Source: an uncultured Clostridia bacterium
GTDB taxonomy: Bacteria; Bacillota; Clostridia; Christensenellales; Aristaeellaceae
Assembly (NCBI GenBank): GCA_946527725.1
Contig: CAMMYM010000002.1
Coordinates: 1 to 51,383 of the forward strand
Length of the DNA stretch: 51,383 nucleotides
Direction: 5' to 3'
The notes below the pieces were generated by a model. It was not told the origin of the DNA. It did no database searches and saw nothing but the letters and a program-made list of their open reading frames with translations. A program made the position numbers and the translations under genes. Shown one piece after another: positions 17,305 to 26,174 of this stretch; the first letter of the stretch is position 1, and every line of letters begins with the position of its first letter.

Positions 17305-17721
17305 ATGAGGAATTGCCCGAAGTGCGGACGTTCTTTTGCAAACACGGACCGGAGCCATGAATGCGGAAAAACGCCGGGGACAGTTGAGGAATATATCATG
17401 GCCCAGGACAAAAGCGTCCGGGACCAGCTTCAGAGCATTCGGGCTGTGTTGAGAAAAGCCCTGCCGGACGCTTTGGAGAAAATCTCCTGGTCCATGCCGA
17501 CTTACTGGCAGGGACATAATATCATACACTTTGCAGCACAGAAAAAACATATCGGACTGTACCCCGGTACGGAAGCCGTCGTTCAGTTCGCTGAAAAGCT
17601 GGAACAGGCCGGCTGCAAATACAGCAAAGGATCTGTCCGGATTCCATACAGCGATCATCTGCCCCTTTCCCTTGTTGCTGAGATCGCGGCATGGTGCCGG
17701 GAAACAGGGAATCACGCATGA
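17305..17721 (+). CDS. DUF1801 (YdhG-like) protein with N-terminal zinc-ribbon-like motif
   Basis: A 138-residue protein. Residues 1-20 form a small Cys/His knuckle (MRNCPKCGRSF...SHECG), then comes the DUF1801/YdhG fold (VEEYIMAQDKSVRDQLQSIR, SWSMPTYWQ, HIGLYPG, KGSVRIPYSDHLP). Relatives of this fold include the Bacillus frataxin-like Fra/YdhG. An AAGGA site precedes the ATG. The stop overlaps the start of the next gene (ATGA), forming an operon of three small proteins. Confidence 0.82.
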   Translation: MRNCPKCGRSFANTDRSHECGKTPGTVEEYIMAQDKSVRDQLQSIRAVLRKALPDALEKISWSMPTYWQGHNIIHFAAQKKHIGLYPGTEAVVQFAEKLEQAGCKYSKGSVRIPYSDHLPLSLVAEIAAWCRETGNHA

Positions 17722-18026
17722 AACAGTATTGTTATGATGCAGTTCTTCACGAGTTGCCCGGAAACGGCGGCGCTTATGTGGTTTTCCCATGGGATATCCG
17801 AAGGGAATTTGGCAAAGGCCGCATGAAAGTGCATGCTGTATTTGACGATATTCCTTATGACGGCAGTATTGTCAATATGGGACTGAAGAATGAGGACGGC
17901 ACGGTTTGCTATATCATCGGGGTGTTGAAATCGATCCGGAAAAAAATGGGCAAATCGGATGGGGACACACTCCATGTGGTGATTGAACCAGCACTCTCAC
18001 AGGAGGCAAAAAATGCGGGATCCTGA
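17718..18026 (+). CDS. DUF1905 domain protein
   Basis: A 102-residue beta-rich protein: YDAVLHELPGNGGAYVVFPWDI, then FGKGRMKVHAVFDDIPYDGSIV and SIRKKMGKSDGDTLHVVIEP, the usual DUF1905 pattern. Function is unknown; the domain often accompanies YdeI/OmpD-like and DUF1801 proteins, as it does here. The start at 17718 overlaps the previous stop by 4 bases, and its end overlaps the next gene by 14. Confidence 0.85.
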   Translation: MKQYCYDAVLHELPGNGGAYVVFPWDIRREFGKGRMKVHAVFDDIPYDGSIVNMGLKNEDGTVCYIIGVLKSIRKKMGKSDGDTLHVVIEPALSQEAKNAGS

Positions 18027-18411
18027 TCCGGATACCCTGATGTTTTTTGGTGATCATCAGGATGCGCTGAAGCTTTATCAGGATTTTGAAGAGATGTTAT
18101 ACAGCGCTTTTCCAAATGTGAACAGGCGCGTGCAAAAGACCCAGATTACTTTTTCAAACCGGCATGTATTCGCCTGTGTTTCATTTGCAAAAGTGAAACG
18201 GAAGTCCGAACTTCCCAATGTGTATATGGTCGTTACGCTCGGGCTGCCGGCGCCGCTGGATTCGGATCGTATTGCCGTAAAAGCGGAGCCCTGTCCAAAC
18301 AGATGGACACACCATATTGTAGTCAGTAAGCCGGCAGAACTGGACAGGGAACTGCTGTCCTGGATCACTGACGCTTATGCTTTTGCCGAAGCAAAGAAGC
18401 GCAAACCATAA
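18013..18411 (+). CDS. DUF5655 domain protein
   Basis: A 132-residue protein starting MRDPDPDTLMFF after AGGAGG. The body (YQDFEEMLYSAFPNVNRRVQKTQITFSNRHVFACVSF) and the end (PNRWTHHIVVSKPAELDRELLSWITDAYAFA) match the DUF5655 pattern, in which a W-T-H-H stretch is conserved. No function is established. It is the third member of the overlapping trio 17305-18411. Confidence 0.82.
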   Translation: MRDPDPDTLMFFGDHQDALKLYQDFEEMLYSAFPNVNRRVQKTQITFSNRHVFACVSFAKVKRKSELPNVYMVVTLGLPAPLDSDRIAVKAEPCPNRWTHHIVVSKPAELDRELLSWITDAYAFAEAKKRKP

Positions 18412-18555
18412 TCGGAGGATCTTTCACAACTGCAGACCACTCATCCCCGTTCATGCCCGTTTCCCCGGCAAACCACGTCACCGCTCTTCCATGGCGACCT
18501 CGTCCAGGCTGCTGTTTCTGATTGTCAGAGGTTAATCACACAAAGCAAGATTTTT

Positions 18556-18584
18556 CTGCAAAAAGCAGGCTTATGTGTTATGAT
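18556..18584 (+). promoter_or_regulatory. Extended -10 promoter of the hybrid histidine kinase
   Basis: TGTTATGAT (extended -10, 18576-18584) with a weak CTGCAA 17 bases before the -10, about 90 bases upstream of the kinase start. Confidence 0.5.
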
Positions 18585-18675
18585 ACACGCAGGAAGCAAA
18601 TAAAGGAGCATCCGGTTTTCCCGGAATATATATGAATGCTGAATGAAAGCCGCGAAGAAATGAGGTGACCCCGGT

Positions 18676-20133
18676 TTGGCTGAGGCGATGGTCTATCTGG
18701 GTTCCGTCCTGATGGCATGGAATGTCTGTCGGTATATTCGTTTCTCACGGGATGTAAGCACCGCAGGAAACCTGAAACAGGAAACAAGGATCCTGAACCT
18801 TCCAATCCTTTTGCTGGTCCTGTTCCTGTGCGGTTACCTGGCCATCGGTTTCTTCGGGAAGCCGGATATGATAATGGCTGCCATCCTGTTCGGGGGAAGC
18901 ATATTCGTTTTTGTGATGCTGCTGCTGGTTCGGCGTATTACCGGCAGGATTCAGCAGAACGAACATATGCGGGCAGAAATGGAGGCGGCAAAGAAATCAA
19001 GTGAGGCAAAGACATGCTTCCTGTCCAACATGTCCCATGACCTGCGGACTCCGCTCAATGCGATTATCGGTTATACCACGCTGGCAAGCCGGGAAACAAG
19101 TTCCCTGGCTGAAACAAAAACATATCTGAAAAAAATCGAAACAGCCGGGCAGCAATTACTGGATACGATCAACGACGTGCTGGAAATGAGCCGCATTGAA
19201 AGCGGACGGATAGAGCTGGAACCGGAACGGGTTTGCCTGGAAAATATCCTTTCGAAAGCTGAAGATCTGGTCACCCCGCAAATGGACAATAAGCGCATCA
19301 GGTTCATCAGGCAGTGGGAGCCGCAGGAAACATGGGTGATGTGCGACAGCGGCCAGCTCAGCCGTGCGCTGATGAATATGCTCAGCAATGCCTGCAAGTT
19401 TACCCCGGAGGGCGGCAGCGTCACGCTGGCCATGCGGCAGGTGGAAAAACAGGGGGATACGGTAACCTGTGATTTCATGGTTCAGGACACAGGGATCGGC
19501 ATGAGTCCGGAGTTTGCGGACCGCCTGTTTATGCCTTTCGAACGCGAGAATACGAGCACAGTCAGCAAAGTCCAGGGCACCGGGCTGGGCATGGCCATCA
19601 CAAAGTGTTTTGTGGACAGGATGGGCGGAACCATCGGAGTGAAAACGCAGAAGGGCGAAGGGACAACACTGACCATGCGCCTTTGTTTTCCGGCGGCAGA
19701 GCGGGATAAGCTTCCCGATACTGAGCCGGTGAAAGAAACCCATCCTGATTTCTCCGGAATCCGCCTTCTGCTGGCCGAAGATAATCCTGTCAACCAGGAA
19801 ATTGAGATTATGCTTTTATCCCACGCAGGCTTTATCGTGGATTGTGTCGAGAACGGAAAAGCTGCCGTAGACGCAATCATGCAGGCCGTGCCGGGAACAT
19901 ACAGCGCTGTGCTCATGGACATTCAAATGCCGGTTATGAATGGTTACCAGGCCGCACGGGCCATTCGGGCCCTGGATGATCCGGCGCGTGCAGGCATCCC
20001 CATCCTGGCCATGACCGCGGACGCGTTCCAGGAAGACCAGAAGGCGGCACGGGATGCCGGAATGCAGGGGCATATCGCAAAACCGATTGACGTGAATCAG
20101 ATGCTGGCAACGCTGGAACAGGTATTGCGCTGA
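18676..20133 (+). CDS. Membrane hybrid sensor histidine kinase/response regulator
   Basis: A 485-residue protein with a TTG start 8 bases after GAGGTG. Two membrane helices (about 43-60 and 66-85) are joined by a very short loop, so there is no real extracellular sensor. The HisKA box is SNMSHDLRTPLNAI with His121. The HATPase part carries NMLSNACKFTPEGG (N box), DTGIGM (G1) and GTGLGM (G2). A receiver domain follows at about 360-485 (LLLAEDNPVNQ, phosphoacceptor Asp415 in MDIQMPVMNGY, Lys in IAKPID). There is no HPt or DNA-binding partner nearby, so the output is unknown. This type is frequent in rumen and gut Clostridia. Confidence 0.93.
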   Translation: MAEAMVYLGSVLMAWNVCRYIRFSRDVSTAGNLKQETRILNLPILLLVLFLCGYLAIGFFGKPDMIMAAILFGGSIFVFVMLLLVRRITGRIQQNEHMRAEMEAAKKSSEAKTCFLSNMSHDLRTPLNAIIGYTTLASRETSSLAETKTYLKKIETAGQQLLDTINDVLEMSRIESGRIELEPERVCLENILSKAEDLVTPQMDNKRIRFIRQWEPQETWVMCDSGQLSRALMNMLSNACKFTPEGGSVTLAMRQVEKQGDTVTCDFMVQDTGIGMSPEFADRLFMPFERENTSTVSKVQGTGLGMAITKCFVDRMGGTIGVKTQKGEGTTLTMRLCFPAAERDKLPDTEPVKETHPDFSGIRLLLAEDNPVNQEIEIMLLSHAGFIVDCVENGKAAVDAIMQAVPGTYSAVLMDIQMPVMNGYQAARAIRALDDPARAGIPILAMTADAFQEDQKAARDAGMQGHIAKPIDVNQMLATLEQVLR

Positions 20134-20263
20134 TGCTGGCGGGCGATTCCATGGCCGGAACCACTTTTCCCCGTGTGAAACCTGTTCACAGGCCGGGATT
20201 GCCTTTGGGTTTTGATGTAACATATAACGGCATCCGGTTTCACCGTGAATCAGGAATGGTATT

Positions 20264-20773
20264 TCAAAACAAATCTTTGAGAATAACGTCGGCACATTCT
20301 TCCGGGGAAAGAATGCCTGTATCTACCCGCAGGCTGTATTGAATACCTTTTGCCATCAGTCCTGCCTGTTCTTCCGACTGTGTTTCATACCTGTCTCCGC
20401 GGTCGATGTTGCGCTGCCTGCAAACATCCAGCGGGCAGAACACCTCCACGATATCCAGGGGATTCTCCCGCAGGATCTCTTTCATTCGCTCATAATGGGG
20501 TGCAATTCCGTCCCGTTCCACGAGAATACTGTCAATGATTACATTTTTACCCATATCAGAAAACAGTTTCGCAGTATGGTACATCATGATGATGACTTCG
20601 CCAAGGTATTTCCAGTAGTCTTCCTTCAGGTATTCTTCCCCGATCATTTCCTGAAACAGATCGTTGGCTACGACATAGAAGAAAATATCCCTGCGGGCCT
20701 GCAGTGCTTCAACGATGGATGTCTTGCCGGAGCTTGTTACTCCATTCAGATAGAGAATACGTCCCTTTTCCAT
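20264..20773 (-). CDS. Chloramphenicol phosphotransferase-like P-loop kinase
   Basis: From the ATG at 20773 (MEKGRILYLNGVTSSGKTS) it is 169 residues, the usual length of the CPT-like family. A longer start at 20854 overlaps the tagI stop (ATGA) but adds 27 residues absent from the family and has a cramped ribosome site; GAGGG precedes 20773. The Walker A is GVTSSGKTS. DSILVERDG and EVFCPLDVCRQRNIDRGDR correspond to the Asp catalytic region and the lid arginines. Known members phosphorylate chloramphenicol; most are uncharacterised, so resistance should not be assumed. Confidence 0.78.
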   Translation of the reverse strand: MEKGRILYLNGVTSSGKTSIVEALQARRDIFFYVVANDLFQEMIGEEYLKEDYWKYLGEVIIMMYHTAKLFSDMGKNVIIDSILVERDGIAPHYERMKEILRENPLDIVEVFCPLDVCRQRNIDRGDRYETQSEEQAGLMAKGIQYSLRVDTGILSPEECADVILKDLF

Positions 20774-20850
20774 TTTTCCCTCACAATCCGCTGCTTTCAG
20801 GTATTCCAATGCTTCTCCGTCTCCGATGCTGTCCGTCACTGCCTGTCCGG

Positions 20851-21453
20851 TCATTTCTCCAGGTACCGCCTTTTGCGGACAGTCGGGTTATGCTCATTAA
20901 TCTGCCGGTAGCACGGGCAATCCTTCCCATGGTCGTTAACGATCCCGCAGGCCTGAAGATGGGAATATACCGTTACTGTTCCCAGGTATTTGAAGCCATA
21001 TGATTTCAGTTCTTTCGCGATTTCATCCGACAGGCCGTTGCTGGCGGGAATGTGCCCGTTCTCATGCTCTGTATACAAAACCGTTTTCCCATCCGTATGA
21101 GCCCAGAGCCAGCTGCAGAAACTGCCGTGTTCTTTTCGGATTCTTTGGAAACACCGGGCATTATTGATCACCGCTTCGATCTTCCTGCGTGATCGGATCA
21201 TACCTACCGTATTTAAAATGCGGTCAACGTCCGCTTCGGTATATTCAGCAATCCGATCGTAGTCAAAACCATCAAAGCATTCCCGGAATATATTCCGTTT
21301 CTTCAGCATCAGGCTCCATGAAAGGCCGCACTGCATGACTTCCATCATCAGGTGCTCGAACATGGTCCGGTCATTATGAACCGGAACACCCCATTCTGTG
21401 TCGTGATATACCCTCATGGCTTCAAAGGTGAAACCCCAGTCGCAGGAACTCAT
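20851..21453 (-). CDS. tag: DNA-3-methyladenine glycosylase I
   Basis: A 200-residue TagI. The zinc ligands are where expected: Cys4, His17, His175 and Cys179. The catalytic-pocket segment MMEVMQCGLSWSLMLKKR includes Glu38 and Trp46. It removes 3-methyladenine from alkylated DNA. The downstream kinase starts at its stop codon, so they are probably co-transcribed. Another alkylation repair gene, ogt, lies at 41764. Confidence 0.93.
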   Translation of the reverse strand: MSSCDWGFTFEAMRVYHDTEWGVPVHNDRTMFEHLMMEVMQCGLSWSLMLKKRNIFRECFDGFDYDRIAEYTEADVDRILNTVGMIRSRRKIEAVINNARCFQRIRKEHGSFCSWLWAHTDGKTVLYTEHENGHIPASNGLSDEIAKELKSYGFKYLGTVTVYSHLQACGIVNDHGKDCPCYRQINEHNPTVRKRRYLEK

Positions 21454-21764
21454 TGTTGTTATTCACCGTCCTTTCTGCCGATGTCCCGATTGCTGGGCAA
21501 TGCCAGCAAAAGATCCTCCCTTTTCCGCACCCTTGTCATGCCCTTCACAGGATACGGCAGATGATCCCGGATTCCCGGTTTGCCTTTTCTGAGAAACAGA
21601 GGCCGTCACAAGATATGATTCCTGTGTTTTCCAGTGTATAATGAGCATGTCAAAAAAGCAACCGCTGTTTGGTAAATCCGCGCGTTTTCGCATATTGCGC
21701 ACTGGGGATGCTTATGAGATAAAGGGCAGGATCCGCGATTGGAAATCGCAAACCGAAAGAATTG

Positions 21765-22628
21765 ATGAAGATGGCATTCAGGCAAACAGGGTTTTGCAGG
21801 CTGATCGTTTTTATGCTGGCACTGAGTATGCTGGCATGCATGACCTCCGCAGGGATATGCGAGTCGGAAACGGCGGAGGAACAGCTGGAGCAGGCTTCAA
21901 ACAGGGCCTATGACGAAGCGAAGCTCGAAGGAGAGACACAGATCGCTTTTACCACTGTCGCGACCCTCGGCCAATATCTGTCGGATCTTATCGCCTACGC
22001 ATACGGAGAGCGCCCGGTTTCAGAAACAGACTCCGCCAACGCGACTGTGCAGCTGGTAGATGAAGTGATCCGCCGGGCTGACCTGTGCTTCTGTTCCGAA
22101 GAAGCCGGTATGGATGCAGAAAAGCTGGCTGTTTTCGCCCAGGTGAAAGATACCTGGAAAACTGCCGCTGCGCAGTTCGGCACGGAAGGCGGGAAATTCG
22201 AAGCCGGTCTGTCCCTGACGGATAACCGTGTATTTGACCCGGCTGCCGATGCAGTCGGAAAGTTTCCGGCTGAAGCGCAGCCCGCATATCTGGAGATGGC
22301 AGAATATGTTTACCGGGCGATCTGGCAGATACTGCGTCCTGCAGTAGCCGCGAAAGCCACTGAAGCACTCGAAATCCCGGCACTTGCGGAGCTCGCAGGT
22401 TCGGAGGAGATTTCGGAAATCGAAGATGCCGCCGTGGAAATCCTGGCTGACCTGAAGGATATCCTGTCCGCCCTGTCCGACGGATTTTCCGGGGAGAGAT
22501 CCGAAGAACGCGCAAAAATCGAGCAGATCGGATCCAGGTTGAACTCACTGGAGTCGGAGGTAAAACTGGTCATCAATGCCTTGGGCATCGATACGGTGAG
22601 CAGGCTGCCGGACGCTGAAGAAGAGTAA
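21765..22628 (+). CDS. Secreted helical protein of unknown function
   Basis: A 287-residue protein. The N-terminal signal peptide (TGFCRLIVFMLALSMLACMTSA) is followed by an acidic, Ala/Glu-rich helical mature region with no recognised motif. The C-terminal segment (ERAKIEQIGSRLNSLESEVKLVINAL) is coiled-coil-like. The start is uncertain among ATGs at 21765 and 21771, as neither has a strong ribosome site. A TATAAT at 21637-21642 could serve as its -10, with a leader of about 115 bases. Confidence 0.65.
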   Translation: MKMAFRQTGFCRLIVFMLALSMLACMTSAGICESETAEEQLEQASNRAYDEAKLEGETQIAFTTVATLGQYLSDLIAYAYGERPVSETDSANATVQLVDEVIRRADLCFCSEEAGMDAEKLAVFAQVKDTWKTAAAQFGTEGGKFEAGLSLTDNRVFDPAADAVGKFPAEAQPAYLEMAEYVYRAIWQILRPAVAAKATEALEIPALAELAGSEEISEIEDAAVEILADLKDILSALSDGFSGERSEERAKIEQIGSRLNSLESEVKLVINALGIDTVSRLPDAEEE

Positions 22629-22821
22629 ACGGATCATCGGGGTACAGTTACCCGTACCGATGCGGAATACAGCCGTATCAGATTTTCCGTCTCACGTATC
22701 CCATCGCCTTCACGCCTCCGGCAATCCGATCAGGCAGTAACAGGTCATGTCACAAACGGACTGGTGCCGCGTCAGGGAGACCTTTGTTTGTCGTGCTCCT
22801 GCTGTTTTGATACGCCGTTCC

Positions 22822-23256
22822 TCAGCATTCCAGGCACATTTCTTCCATGCCGTTTTCAAAGAGTCCTGTGTTCTCAAAGCCAACTGATCGATACAGGCTT
22901 TTTGCCGCATTGTTTTCGGGAATCACCCCTGTGTAGACCTTGCCTGCATGGAATCGCTCCTTCAGGAATGCAATGCCAAGTTCGAGTGCCGCCTTGCCAT
23001 AGCCGTTACCCTGGTATTGCTGGTCTATCAGCAGTTTCCACAGTGTATAGTACTTCTTCTCTTCATAATAACCCATCATGATAAAACCAACGATGGCCTG
23101 GTCATCATAAACCGCAAACGGAAATGCCGTTTCCGTGTAAACATAGGCTTGTGCCAGGGATTCAGCAGTTGTGGAAACAAAGCCGGCCTGGCTGTCATTC
23201 ACCTTCAGTGAAAGCACTTCATCGAGGTTTTCCTTTGTGACCTCTTTCAGCCGCAC
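22822..23256 (-). CDS. GNAT-family acetyltransferase (spermine/spermidine acetyltransferase-like)
   Basis: From the ATG at 23256 (MVRLKEVTKENLDEVLSLKV) it is 144 residues and aligns well with BltD/PaiA-like polyamine acetyltransferases. The features are KVNDSQAGFVSTTAESLAQA, FPFAVYDDQAIVGFIMMGYY, motif A LLIDQQYQGNGYGKAALEL and motif B AAKSLYRSVGFENTG. A longer start at 23316 with an AAAGGA site would add 20 basic residues. Polyamine acetylation is inferred from family resemblance only. Confidence 0.82.
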   Translation of the reverse strand: MRLKEVTKENLDEVLSLKVNDSQAGFVSTTAESLAQAYVYTETAFPFAVYDDQAIVGFIMMGYYEEKKYYTLWKLLIDQQYQGNGYGKAALELGIAFLKERFHAGKVYTGVIPENNAAKSLYRSVGFENTGLFENGMEEMCLEC

Positions 23257-23486
23257 CATCCTGCTGCGCCTCACTTTCTGACGGTCAACCGCTCCATACA
23301 TATCAAGTTTATGCATTCATTCCTTTACCGTCAACACTGTTTCATTTCACTTTGCGGGGCGATGGGAATGTAAATAAAGCAACGGTAAACTTTTCAGTGC
23401 GGTTGATGGCATTTGGAGTGATATTTTCGCCTGCTTGTTGTATAATCAGCGCAATGGGTGCCCGGGCAGCGGGATGCCCGGTATAT

Positions 23487-23538
23487 AATTGATACCTTTC
23501 ATCTGATACCCAATGATAAGATGAAAAGGCTATCAATT
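23487..23538. repeat. Long imperfect inverted repeat (stem-loop)
   Basis: The left arm AATTGATACCTTTCATCT pairs with the right arm AGATGAAAAGGCTATCAATT apart from two single-base bulges; the loop is 14 bases. It lies 45 bases after a TATAAT (23441-23446) and 250 bases before the HAD gene. Apart from this, 23317-23790 holds no gene I can support. Confidence 0.6.
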
Positions 23539-23790
23539 CGGTGTATGAATTCTGTCATTCACGGGCAGAAAAGCCGAATCCGTGAATCCAGCAGGTTTGC
23601 GGAAACGCTGAATAACTCCGGTAGTGCAAAGATACGGAGGGATTGTTTTATCATTGAGCCGGGACATTTCCGTTTGTCCGGAATGAATCCTGCGTTATGA
23701 AAGCAGCACCATGGTATTGCAGACATGCGTTTCGGCCATATACGGATTTTAATGCAGATACCGGAATTGCGATGATTGGAGCCGAATGGA

Positions 23791-24441
23791 ATGCGGGAAA
23801 ACGATATGAATCATATGATTGCTTACATCTGGGATCTGGACGGCACATTACTGGATTCATACGGGGTCATTGTGGAAGGAGCATCCAGATCAGCAGCGGC
23901 AGCCGGCCTGAATGATCCGCCTGATGAAGTGCTGAAAGCAGTGAAACAGGGATCGGTCACAGGCTACCTGAAGGATACCAGCAGGCGCAGCGGGGTATCT
24001 TTTGAGGACCTGCTGGCGCAATACCGACTGTTTACCCATGCGCTGGATGGCCGGATTACCCTGATTGACGGTGCGGAGGAAACGCTGGAAAATCTCCGGC
24101 TTGCAGGTGCAGTTCATTATGTCTATACCCATCGCGGCAGTTCCTCCGAACCGATCCTGGAACGGCTGGGGATCCTGCATTGTTTCCGGGAAGTAGTAAC
24201 CTCCGAATACGGATTCAGTCCAAAGCCTTCCGGTGAAGGCATACGTTATTTGCTTGGAAAATACAGACTGGATCCGGGTCAGACCTGGTATGTGGGCGAC
24301 CGGACACTGGATGTGTCCTGCGCAAAAGATGCAGGAGTAAAGGCGCTCTTGTATCTGCCTCCCGATTCCTGCGTTACTGCCACAGGCCGGGAAGACCGGA
24401 TTGTCCGGGATCTCCGGGAAATCACGTCTGAAACTGTGTGA
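23791..24441 (+). CDS. HAD-superfamily phosphatase (phosphoglycolate phosphatase-like)
   Basis: A 216-residue protein. The start at 23791 follows GGAG by 9 bases; ATGs at 23806 and 23815 are also possible. Motif I is YIWDLDGTLLDS (Asp nucleophile and Asp+2), with a helical C1 cap after it. Motif II is VYTHRGSSS, motif III PKPSGEG (Lys) and motif IV YVGDRTLDVSCAKDAG. This is a cytoplasmic small-molecule phosphatase of the Gph/PgmB type; the substrate is not readable. Confidence 0.88.
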   Translation: MRENDMNHMIAYIWDLDGTLLDSYGVIVEGASRSAAAAGLNDPPDEVLKAVKQGSVTGYLKDTSRRSGVSFEDLLAQYRLFTHALDGRITLIDGAEETLENLRLAGAVHYVYTHRGSSSEPILERLGILHCFREVVTSEYGFSPKPSGEGIRYLLGKYRLDPGQTWYVGDRTLDVSCAKDAGVKALLYLPPDSCVTATGREDRIVRDLREITSETV

Positions 24442-24483
24442 CGGAGTCAGGATAGCTTTTCCCGGTCTCCGGACTGGTTAATT

Positions 24484-24921
24484 TCAATCTGCTTCCCGCC
24501 TGGAGGCCATGATCATCTGGACAACCGGTTCATCCACGTGGATCGGTTCTTTCCCGGGAGTGGATTAAACAATTTTCCCGTCACTGTCATAGATAGTGAT
24601 AACATCCATCCCGGCTGTTTCCGCGTATTTGTTGATATAATCCCCCGATTCTCTGATGTCGTCCGTCTGGTCCAGGACATAGGCCAATGCTTCGAGTTTG
24701 TTCTCAGCCACTGCTTTTCCGATCTGTGTGCTGATATCATTTTCAACGATGGAAGGGATATGCCCGGCTACAATTTCCGCCCGGCAAAGCAAGTCATTCT
24801 TCGCCTGCTCATATATCTGCCCTTTCACAACACGGAAAACCAGGATATTGGTTGCAATCACAAAAGCCAGCCAAAGCGCGGCAATGGAGATTTTATGGAT
24901 GTTACTTGACCGGGTTTTCAT
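24484..24921 (-). pseudogene. Truncated membrane sensor remnant (extracellular sensing part only)
   Basis: The ATG at 24921 (MKTRSSNIHKISIAALWLAF) has AGGAG 8 bases before it. A signal-anchor helix (residues 9-31) precedes a dCache-like ligand-domain start (AKNDLLCRAEIVAGHIPSIVENDIS, then ITIYDSDGKIV). A TAA at 24565-24567 stops it at 118 codons. The same frame then continues with 26 further family-like codons (PGKEPIHVDEPVVQMIMASRREAD) before a TGA. No kinase, cyclase or methyl-accepting output domain follows. I read this as the decayed N-terminus of a diguanylate cyclase or histidine kinase. Confidence 0.6.
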
Positions 24922-25107
24922 CTCATCAGCTCCTGTTTTTGCATTCGTCGGAACGTTATACCTGTTCTTGTCCATGCTGCTTATGGATGGGGATATACAT
25001 ATCATTCTTGCTTGCGGTCCTGTGAAAACCTTTCAGGCGCCGTCCGGCGGAAGCGTTTCCCCCGCAGATACCTGATGCCCGTCCCGAAAAAAGGCGCTGC
25101 TTCTTTC

Positions 25108-25914
25108 TCAGTTCAGTTCATCAAGCAGGATATAATACCGGAGTTTCTCTTCATCTTTCGGAATGCCTGCTGCGCGGAACAGGTCATCCGGGTCAATATT
25201 CGGGTAGACTTTCCCATAATGCCCGTCACTGTTGTGCTTCAGGCTCCGCCAGCCCAGGGCCAGGTCCATCCAGCGGTCTGCGGTTCCGACATTGCCGACA
25301 TCAATAAATCCTGTAAACCGTTTTCCGTCTGTGAAGAGATTCGGCAGGCAGAAATCCCCGTGTGTTACCGCACAGTCCAGGGGCGGCAGGTTGCTTTTCA
25401 GCCACTTTAAGAGGGCTTCCGGGTTTATAAATCCGCCCGGTCCGAAAGTTTCCGGCTCACAGTCGGAATGATCAAAGTTCCCGGAAGTGATCGCCGCTTC
25501 TGCATGGGAAAGATTATCCGCCACCGTTCTCCCAAACGGGCATTCGGCTGCCGGAATCGACCATAATATATGCAGTGCCTCTGCCATACAGTCCAGCAGG
25601 AGGGCAGGGTTGTTCATCACACTGGGTTTGCACAGCTCCTGCCCCCGGATACGCGTCATCAGCAGCCAGTCCCGGCCGTCCGATACTTCATGGGCGGCGA
25701 TCCGAGGAACCGGTGCTTTCCCGGCAAGCCATTGCAGGATCTTCACATCTTCTGTATCCCAACCGCCCGCAGGCCGTATTTTCAGTACGTAATCATCATA
25801 AAGCAATACCTGTGCTCCGGATTTCCCGAGCCCGTCTGTTTTTCCGGTGCGGCTGCCAAGGACAGAAGCGATTGAAACCGGTACTTCTTTGATATTGCCG
25901 GTTATATCACTCAT
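25108..25914 (-). CDS. APH(3')-like aminoglycoside phosphotransferase family protein
   Basis: A 268-residue protein; the ATG at 25914 has GGAG 8 bases upstream. The Lys45 region (YVLKIRP) fits the ATP lysine. The catalytic loop is VTHGDFCLPNLF, with Asp187 and Asn192. The metal Asp205 is in GFIDVGNVGTADRWMDLAL, the APH(3') type of motif. The fold and length match APH(3') kinases that confer kanamycin/neomycin resistance, but chromosomal relatives are diverse and the drug spectrum cannot be read from sequence. It has its own promoter just upstream. Confidence 0.85.
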   Translation of the reverse strand: MSDITGNIKEVPVSIASVLGSRTGKTDGLGKSGAQVLLYDDYVLKIRPAGGWDTEDVKILQWLAGKAPVPRIAAHEVSDGRDWLLMTRIRGQELCKPSVMNNPALLLDCMAEALHILWSIPAAECPFGRTVADNLSHAEAAITSGNFDHSDCEPETFGPGGFINPEALLKWLKSNLPPLDCAVTHGDFCLPNLFTDGKRFTGFIDVGNVGTADRWMDLALGWRSLKHNSDGHYGKVYPNIDPDDLFRAAGIPKDEEKLRYYILLDELN

Positions 25915-26021
25915 TTTATCATCTCCGCCAGCTGATGTCATCGGTTCGGGCCATTTCATCCCGCAGGAAACCGATGAAGGATTCCTCTTGAAAACCAATC
26001 CCTTTCATTCCGTTTTTCGAA

Positions 26022-26049
26022 AGTATGCTATATTTGCGAACGCTTTCAA
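26022..26049 (-). promoter_or_regulatory. Probable promoter of the APH-like gene
   Basis: The minus strand has TTGAAA, a 16-base spacer and CATACT, about 110 bases before the ATG at 25914. It lies after the terminator of the upstream fusion gene, so the APH-like gene is a separate unit. Confidence 0.45.
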
Positions 26050-26119
26050 GTTGGAGTTTATCATGCTCAGCACGGTGAATCAAGAATAAAGTCTGATTGG
26101 CTTTGTGATCGTGCCATGG

Positions 26120-26155
26120 AAAAGGCCACCTGTCCGTCACAAACAGATGGCCTTT
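26120..26155 (-). terminator. Rho-independent terminator of the kinase-acetyltransferase fusion gene
   Basis: On the minus strand, AAAGGCCATCTGT pairs with ACAGGTGGCCTTT (one G-T pair) across a 10-base loop, followed by a short T run. It starts 20 bases after the stop at 26175. Confidence 0.7.
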
Positions 26156-26174
26156 ATGGTATCCGGCGGTAATG

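Noticed and set aside
23461-23483. CCGGGCA/TGCCCGG inverted repeat as a terminator
   Set aside because: No T run follows and there is no gene ending immediately upstream in a fitting direction.
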